11,382 bases of DNA, taken from contig MU631327.1 of NCBI GenBank assembly GCA_026770615.1, forward strand, positions 76,093-87,474, given 5' to 3'. The notes beneath the pieces were generated by a model. The model was not told the DNA's origin, ran no database searches, and worked only from the letters and a program-made list of their open reading frames with translations. Made by a program: the position numbers and the translations under genes. Each line of letters opens with the position of its first letter. Position 1 is the stretch's first letter. Shown here in pieces: positions 7,442 through 11,382 of this stretch. The DNA is from Pavlovales sp. CCMP2436 (lineage: Eukaryota > Haptophyta > Pavlovophyceae > Pavlovales).

Positions 7442-8030
7442 TGGCCCAGGGGATAGCAAGGGGAGTTGTTGAAGTGCCCTTAGAAGCCTGGTCTATTTAT
7501 ACAAGCCCCTGGCCTACCGCATACATTCATGTCGAGGCGGGTGGAGAAGTAAAAACAAATGAAAATGTGACCTATTATAGTCATCTTCACACCTGCACGC
7601 ATCGAAGGGTCTGGAGCCCCCCAACCAAGCAAGGGTGTACCCCACTAGCTGTATACGGCTTTTTCGGTCTCTATTGGAATCTTGAAAGCTTGATTATGTT
7701 GGCAGTCAGCTGTAGGCCGACTGCGTGGCGGCGGGGTTGAGGCACGCGGAGCGTGCCCTTCAACTTTTTTAGCATGCAAAAACTTGATTGCAGGGTGTCG
7801 CGGGCAATAAGAAGCCGCAGTGTTAAGAAGCTGAGCCTCGTTTATTTTTTTCGCCCGATGAAGCCGAGCCTGATCGAAAGCCAGCTTCTTATAGTAAATA
7901 AGAAGCTGAGGGTAGTGTCCGGGGGGGGGGGGTCCTGGGGGTCCCCCGCCGAGCCAAAGAAAAAATGACTTTTCGGGAGCTCGTTATGCAGTTTTCTACA
8001 GCGGTGATGGAGCCGCACCAGGACGGACAG
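7441..8030. other. Region without a supported gene; hairpins
   Basis: 7741-7757 is a tight hairpin (ggcacgc, gga loop, gcgtgcc) followed by a short T run. 7882-7908 is a perfect 11-bp stem (cagcttcttat/ataagaagctg) with a 5-nt loop. Its right arm word taagaagctgag also occurs directly at about 7825. Poly-G at 7921-7932. No coding evidence. Confidence 0.5.
7882..7908. repeat. Perfect 11-bp stem-loop
   Basis: The arms 7882-7892 and 7898-7908 are exact reverse complements with loop agtaa. A further direct copy of taagaagctgag lies about 75 bp upstream. Confidence 0.8.
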
Positions 8031-8033
8031 CGC

Positions 8034-8128
8034 AGGCGTGCGACCGCGTGCGACAGGCGTGCACGCGACCGCGTGCGACCGCGTGCGACAGGCGTGCACG
8101 CGACCGCGTGCGACAGGCGTGCGCGCGA
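8034..8128. repeat. GC minisatellite (25-bp units built on a 10-bp motif)
   Basis: Units of gcgaccgcgtgcgacaggcg plus tgcac repeat about three times. The middle unit is extended by one extra gcgaccgcgt. No unique spacers separate the units, so it is not a CRISPR array. Confidence 0.85.
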
Positions 8129-8129
8129 C

Positions 8130-8657
8130 AAGTGGGGAGCTGGTAGAAGTGGTGGATGATGAGGACTAGCTTTATATTTAGATTAGTTCTTTTGACGCCT
8201 CCCCACTTGCAGCCCCTGGTCTGGTCGGGGGCATAAGGGCATGGCGCTTATACTCCGACGGCCGAGGTGAGGCCCGCGTACAGAAATCTCTTTTGGGATA
8301 CCTCCCGAGGGACCTCTTCTCTCTTCACGCGAAAAAAAATGCCCCCCCCCCCCTCCCACACCCCCCTTCCTATCTCCCTACACACACCACCAAATCTTCG
8401 CGTAAATGCGAAAAAAGACCTAAACAAAATCTTCGCGTACACGCGCCTCTTTTTTTTGTCTCGCAAACGCTCCTGTGGACCCGGACCCGGGACCTCACCG
8501 AGGTCTAAATTTCGCGGGAAGTCCCGCCGGGAACTTCGAGAGAATCTCGGACAATGACGCCTTCTTCTGTACGCGGGAGCGACAGGGTGTACTCGACCTA
8601 TTCATACTGCATTGGATTGAATAGGATATAGGATGGTCCGTCTCAGGGATCCATACA
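8130..8657. other. Region without a supported gene
   Basis: Contains poly-C/poly-A runs (8330-8352), a direct repeat aaatcttcgcgta (about 8392 and 8429), and GC-rich inverted words near 8480-8530. Short ORFs here are compositional. It forms the 3' flank of the minus-strand gene. Confidence 0.45.
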
Positions 8658-8663
8658 TTTATT
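8658..8663 (-). promoter_or_regulatory. Polyadenylation signal AATAAA
   Basis: TTTATT on the plus strand reads AATAAA on the minus strand, about 85 nt beyond the stop of the R-R-x-T repeat gene. The position is right for its 3' end processing. Confidence 0.6.
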
Positions 8664-8747
8664 CGTGACTAGGCCCGGCTGCAGTGAGGCTGCGCAAGCT
8701 TTTAGATTCGCGTGAGCGCCTTCGAGTGGTGCCTACCGTGGCACGCC

Positions 8748-9818
8748 CTAGGCATCCTCCTCCGCGAGCTGTTCGAGACACGTGAGTTGCAGGTGCACGG
8801 CGGCGGACAGCTTCCGCCGGCCCGAGCCGGAGTCTCTGCGACCCACCTGCGCAGCTGCGATGCTTGCAGCCTCCATGAGTGCCGCAGGTTCGGCCGTGCC
8901 CCGCCGGCTGAGGCTGTGCTGCGCTGCTGCGTTGGCCGCCTCCATGAGCGCTAAGGGTTCGTCCGTGCCCCGGCGGCTGAGGCTGTGCTGCGCTGCGGCG
9001 AGGTTGACCGCCTCCAGAAGCGCCAAAGGCTCGGCTGTGTCCCGTCGGCTCATATTGAACTGTGCGACCGCTAGGTTGGCCGCCCTCGCCATTGACGCAG
9101 GCTGCGCCGTGTTCCTGCGGCTGCTGTGCTGCGCCTCTACGATGCCTGCAGCCTCCGCCATCGCAGCAGGCTCGGCCGTATCCCTGCGGCTATAACAGTG
9201 CTGCGCCGCGGCGAGCGAGAGCGTGTTCGGCTGTGCCGCTTTCCGGCGCCAGCCGGCCCCCGGTTCGGAGGTGCCGTTACGGGAGAGCACAGGCGACGGG
9301 GTCGGCGACGGGGTCACTGACGGGGTCAGCGATGGGGTCGGCGGGGACGGGCACGGCGACAGGCTCGGAGATGGGCACGCAATAGGCGGCTCGCACGCGG
9401 GCGTTTGCGCACGGTGTCTTCCCTCGACATCTGCCCCCACTCTGCCGTTGTCAGTCTCTGCGCGCAGCGCCTGTCCGCAGCCCGTGAGTGCGCCGAGCGC
9501 TTGCTCCGTGTCAGGCTGGGCGAGTACGACCGAGCGCGGGGGCAGTAGCGCAGCGAGTGGCTCGGCGCACTCGCGCAGCAGCGCGGCCTCGTCCTCGCGC
9601 GCGGCGGAGAGGAGGGAGCGCACGCGCCCCGCCGCCGCCTCGAGCCTGCGCCCCGCCTCCGCCCGCGAGCAGCACAGGCTGGAGGAGGAGCTGCTTGAGA
9701 GGGTGCTGGAGGCTGCTGCTGCGGCTGTGGCGGCGGCTTGCTCGAAGGCGAGCAGCGCGGGCTCCAGGCAGGGCGCGCGCAGCTGGCGCAGCCGCAGCCG
9801 AGCTGCGCGCAGGTTCTC
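8748..9818 (-). CDS. 3' terminal exon: helical region, Pro-rich linker and R-R-x-T tandem repeats
   Basis: The exon starts at GAGAAC after the acceptor TCGCAG (9819-9821), in phase 0, and encodes 356 residues to TAG at 8748. Order: an Ala/Arg/Glu-rich helical stretch (ENLRAARLRLRQLRA), a Ser run, more helix, and a Pro/Ser/Thr linker (SPSLSPCPSPPTPSLTPSV). Then come five tandem 22-24-residue repeats, each opening with SRR[DNG]T[AD][EQ]P and continuing as an Ala/Leu/Met-rich helix ending AAQHSL or similar. A sixth degenerate copy is GRRDSGSG. The C terminus is LEQLAEEDA. R-R-x-S/T is the consensus for basophilic (PKA-type) kinases, so a phosphorylated scaffold is plausible. No named family is recognised. 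Confidence 0.65.
   Translation of the reverse strand, partial: ENLRAARLRLRQLRAPCLEPALLAFEQAAATAAAAASSTLSSSSSSSLCCSRAEAGRRLEAAAGRVRSLLSAAREDEAALLRECAEPLAALLPPRSVVLAQPDTEQALGALTGCGQALRAETDNGRVGADVEGRHRAQTPACEPPIACPSPSLSPCPSPPTPSLTPSVTPSPTPSPVLSRNGTSEPGAGWRRKAAQPNTLSLAAAQHCYSRRDTAEPAAMAEAAGIVEAQHSSRRNTAQPASMARAANLAVAQFNMSRRDTAEPLALLEAVNLAAAQHSLSRRGTDEPLALMEAANAAAQHSLSRRGTAEPAALMEAASIAAAQVGRRDSGSGRRKLSAAVHLQLTCLEQLAEEDA
8853..9200 (-). repeat. 69/72-bp tandem repeats encoding R-R-x-T helical units
   Basis: The anchor word gcctcc on the plus strand recurs at 8869, 8938, 9010 and 9151 (a variant gccctc at 9082). This gives spacings of 69, 72, 72 and 69 bp, all multiples of three. Length changes preserve the frame, which supports translation on the minus strand. 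Confidence 0.85.
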
Positions 9819-9970
9819 CTGCGACGGGAGCAGGCGGGCAGGGGAGCAGGCAGACAAGGGAGCAGGCGGGCAAGGGAGCAGCGGGGCGTTGGACGGCGCA
9901 CGCAGCCGAGCAATGGTCATGGGCGGAGCAAGAGGGGAGAGGGGGGGGGAGGGGCGCACGGAGTAGTCAC
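9819..9970 (-). other. 152-nt GT-AG intron
   Basis: The donor is AAAGAG|GTGACT at 9970. The acceptor is CTCCCGTCGCAG|GAG ending at 9819. Both flanking exons are in phase 0 and the joined product reads RTRKE-ENLRAARL, a continuous charged helix. The 3' half is pyrimidine-rich and consists of a 16-bp minisatellite. The frame is interrupted if the intron is retained from the upstream exon (stop at about 9917). Confidence 0.75.
9826..9886. repeat. 16-bp minisatellite forming the intron's pyrimidine tract
   Basis: Plus-strand units begin gggagcaggc at 9826, 9842, 9858 and a partial one at 9874. On the transcript strand this is a repeated CCCGCCTGCTCCC tract placed just before the splice acceptor. 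Confidence 0.85.
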
Positions 9971-11098
9971 CTCTTTCCGCGTGCGCAGCGCGAGGCAGAC
10001 GGCGCCGCGCGCCTCAACGGCCAGCCGCAGCAGCGCTGCCTCCACCGCTGCGCCGAGCGCGCCTGTCGCGTCGCGCTGCGCGCCGAGCTGCCCCGCCAGC
10101 CGACCGGCGAGGCTCGCGCCCTCCTCACAGGCCCCGGCGGCGGCGGCCGGCGGCTCGAGCTTGGCGAGCAGCAGGGCGGCGCGTGCGCAGGCTCCAGTGA
10201 GCTCGAGCGCACGCCACGCGGCGCGCTCGGCCGTCGCGGCGTGGGTGCGCAGCGCGAGCGCGAGCAAGTCAGCCACGGCGCAGCCGGGCGGGGCCCCCGG
10301 AGAGGCGCCCGCGCGCAGCCCCGCCCCGCGGCGTGCGAGCTGCTGCGCGCACAGCTGCGTCCGCCCGTCTACCCTGCGCGCCAACCTCGCCTTGCCGCCG
10401 GCCTGCGCGCGCCCGATGGCGCGCACTGGCCGCATGGTCGCGGCGGCGGGGGCGGGGGCGGGGGCGGCGTGCGGGGCCTTCGCCTCGGCGAGCCGGGCGC
10501 AGAAGGCGGCGGCGCTGGCTGAGCTCTCGCGCACCAGCACGGCGACGCGCGCCGCGTCCGCCCCGCCCAGCCGCGGCGCGGACAGCGCCAGCGCGGACAC
10601 GGGCGAGCCGACCTCCGCCGCGGCGCAGGCGCAGGCGGCGATGAGCGTGCCGAGCACCTCCGCGTCGCTCGCCTCCCCCGCCTCCGCCTCCCCCGCCCCC
10701 GCTGCCGCCCGCTGCTTGCGCGCACCGCGCCCGCCGCCGCCACGCGCGTCCGTCGCCTCGGGCCATTGGGAGCGCTCGGGTGTGCTGAGGACGCCGAGGA
10801 GCTGCGGCTGCGGCCTGAGCGGTGTGCCGCGGCGCGTGGGCGCGGCCGAGGGTGTCTCCGCCTCGCCTTCCGCACCCCCCGCCCCCAGCCCACGCTGCGA
10901 GCCGCCGCGCCCGCCGCCGCCGCCGTCGCCACCGCCACCGCCGCCGCCGGTGCGCCCGCCGCCCCGCGCGCCCGCTGCTGCCGCGCCGCCGCCGCCGCCG
11001 CCCGCCTTGGTTGGGCCCTCGGCCGGGCGCGTGGGCCCCTGGGCGTTGGGGGGGGAGGTGGGCGCGGGCGTGCCATGCTGCGAGACCCAGTCCGCAGC
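9971..11098 (-). CDS. Upstream exon of the R-R-x-T repeat protein (5' incomplete)
   Basis: I read 376 continuous codons from an acceptor at TTAG|GCT (11098) to the donor at 9970. The start AADWVSQHGTPAPTS is followed by a poly-Gly tract from GGC repeats, a Pro/Thr/Ser segment with another TRRGTP motif, and an acidic-Ala stretch. The long remainder is Ala/Leu/Arg-rich and probably helical (EVLGTLIAACACAAAEVGS to LALRTRKE). An in-frame TAG at 11101-11099 immediately precedes, so the exon must begin by splicing or at a later start. The true Met is not certain. A possible first mini-exon encoding MSCLCVQ lies at 11257-11237, ending CAG|GTGCCC in phase 0. The plus-strand ORF over the same DNA is Pro/Ala/Arg noise. 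Confidence 0.55.
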
Positions 11099-11186
11099 CT
11101 AAGAGTTATGGTTAGTTGTAGATGTACTTATAGTTAGTTATTGTTGTGCTGCGAGACCAAGTCCACAGCCTAAGATTTATGGTTAG
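11076..11186 (-). repeat. Tandem duplication of an acceptor/exon-start module (71-bp spacing)
   Basis: 11076-11115 and 11147-11186 match at 37 of 40 positions. On the minus strand each copy contains CTAACCATAA...CTTAG|GCTG[CT]GGACT...GGTCTCGCAG. AACTAAC branch-point-like words lie at 11117-11111 and 11139-11133. Only the proximal copy leads into the long open frame; the distal one meets a stop soon after. Confidence 0.75.
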
Positions 11187-11334
11187 ATATAGTCAGTTAT
11201 AGATATAGCTATAGGTGTAGTCGTAGCGCTGGGCACCTGCACGCAGAGGCAGCTCATACAAAATAATACTGATAATAACGCAGGCGGGTAAGAGCTAACG
11301 ATGACAAGGACAATCAACAGCTGCACCAACCTGC

Positions 11335-11382
11335 ACGCAGGGTGGGGGTAAGGAGGGGGGTGGGGAGGGGGGTTGGGAGGGG
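11335..11382 (+). repeat. G-run tract at window end (G-quadruplex candidate)
   Basis: Six or more runs of three to six G are separated by one to three bases (ggtgggggtaaggagggggg and onward). It fits the loose G-quadruplex pattern. It is not a recognisable telomere repeat. Confidence 0.7.

Noticed and set aside
7741..7772. Rho-independent terminator-like hairpin plus T run
   Set aside because: The setting is eukaryotic and no bacterial-type gene precedes it; kept only as a hairpin.
8034..8128. CRISPR-like repeat array
   Set aside because: Units are directly adjacent and share sub-repeats, with no unique spacers and no cas genes; it is a minisatellite.
9738..11102. 454-codon plus-strand ORF rich in Pro/Ala/Arg
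   Set aside because: It is antisense to the two-exon minus gene, crosses its intron without change in character, has no domain, and follows from GC-rich codon structure on the other strand.

Overview
The window looks like nuclear DNA of a GC-rich unicellular eukaryote, most likely an alga of the haptophyte or pelagophyte/stramenopile kind. The reasons are strongly G/C-ending codons, a clean GT-AG intron joining two phase-0 exons, a type II (Golgi-style) glycosyltransferase, a Sel1-repeat/MYND-finger protein, AATAAA signals, and abundant foldback and low-complexity DNA. No operons, Shine-Dalgarno sites or CRISPR arrays are seen. The taxonomic call is inference; I cannot name a species.

Layout. 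1-53 is a pure T tract. 53-859 (minus) is the N-terminal 269 codons of a GT8/glycogenin-like glycosyltransferase with a signal anchor. It has no stop inside the window and runs straight into the T tract (poly-A on its own strand). 920-1290 is a dense cluster of perfect inverted repeats just upstream of it. 1680-2105 holds an AT-rich island and a tRNA-like (A box/B box) head, read as a possible degenerate SINE on the minus strand. 2105-3400 has no convincing gene.

3591-5074 (plus) is a Sel1-repeat array (nine intact 36-residue repeats and a damaged tenth) followed by a C-terminal MYND zinc finger. In repeat 10 a 1-base deletion and an in-frame TAG separate the array from the finger. Either the gene is broken or a 71-nt intron removes both defects. 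Its 3' end lies in one arm of a 23-bp inverted repeat pair (5004-5026 and 5398-5420) that brackets a 79-bp foldback. 5880-6330 is a repetitive AGCTCGAC-rich block ending in A tracts.

6715-7161 (plus) is a possible gene start encoding a signal-peptide-like N terminus, ending at a GTAAGA donor; a downstream exon (7211-7441) is tentative. 7740-8700 contains hairpins and a GCGACCGCGT-type minisatellite but no clear gene.

8748-11098 (minus) is the best-supported multi-exon gene. A Gly/Ala-rich, helix-forming protein is encoded by two exons joined across a 152-nt phase-0 intron. Near its C terminus it carries tandem 23-24-residue repeats, each with an R-R-x-T motif. An AATAAA lies about 85 nt past its stop. 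Its upstream acceptor region is partly duplicated in tandem (71-bp spacing). The window ends in a G-run tract. The three main genes show no evident shared pathway.
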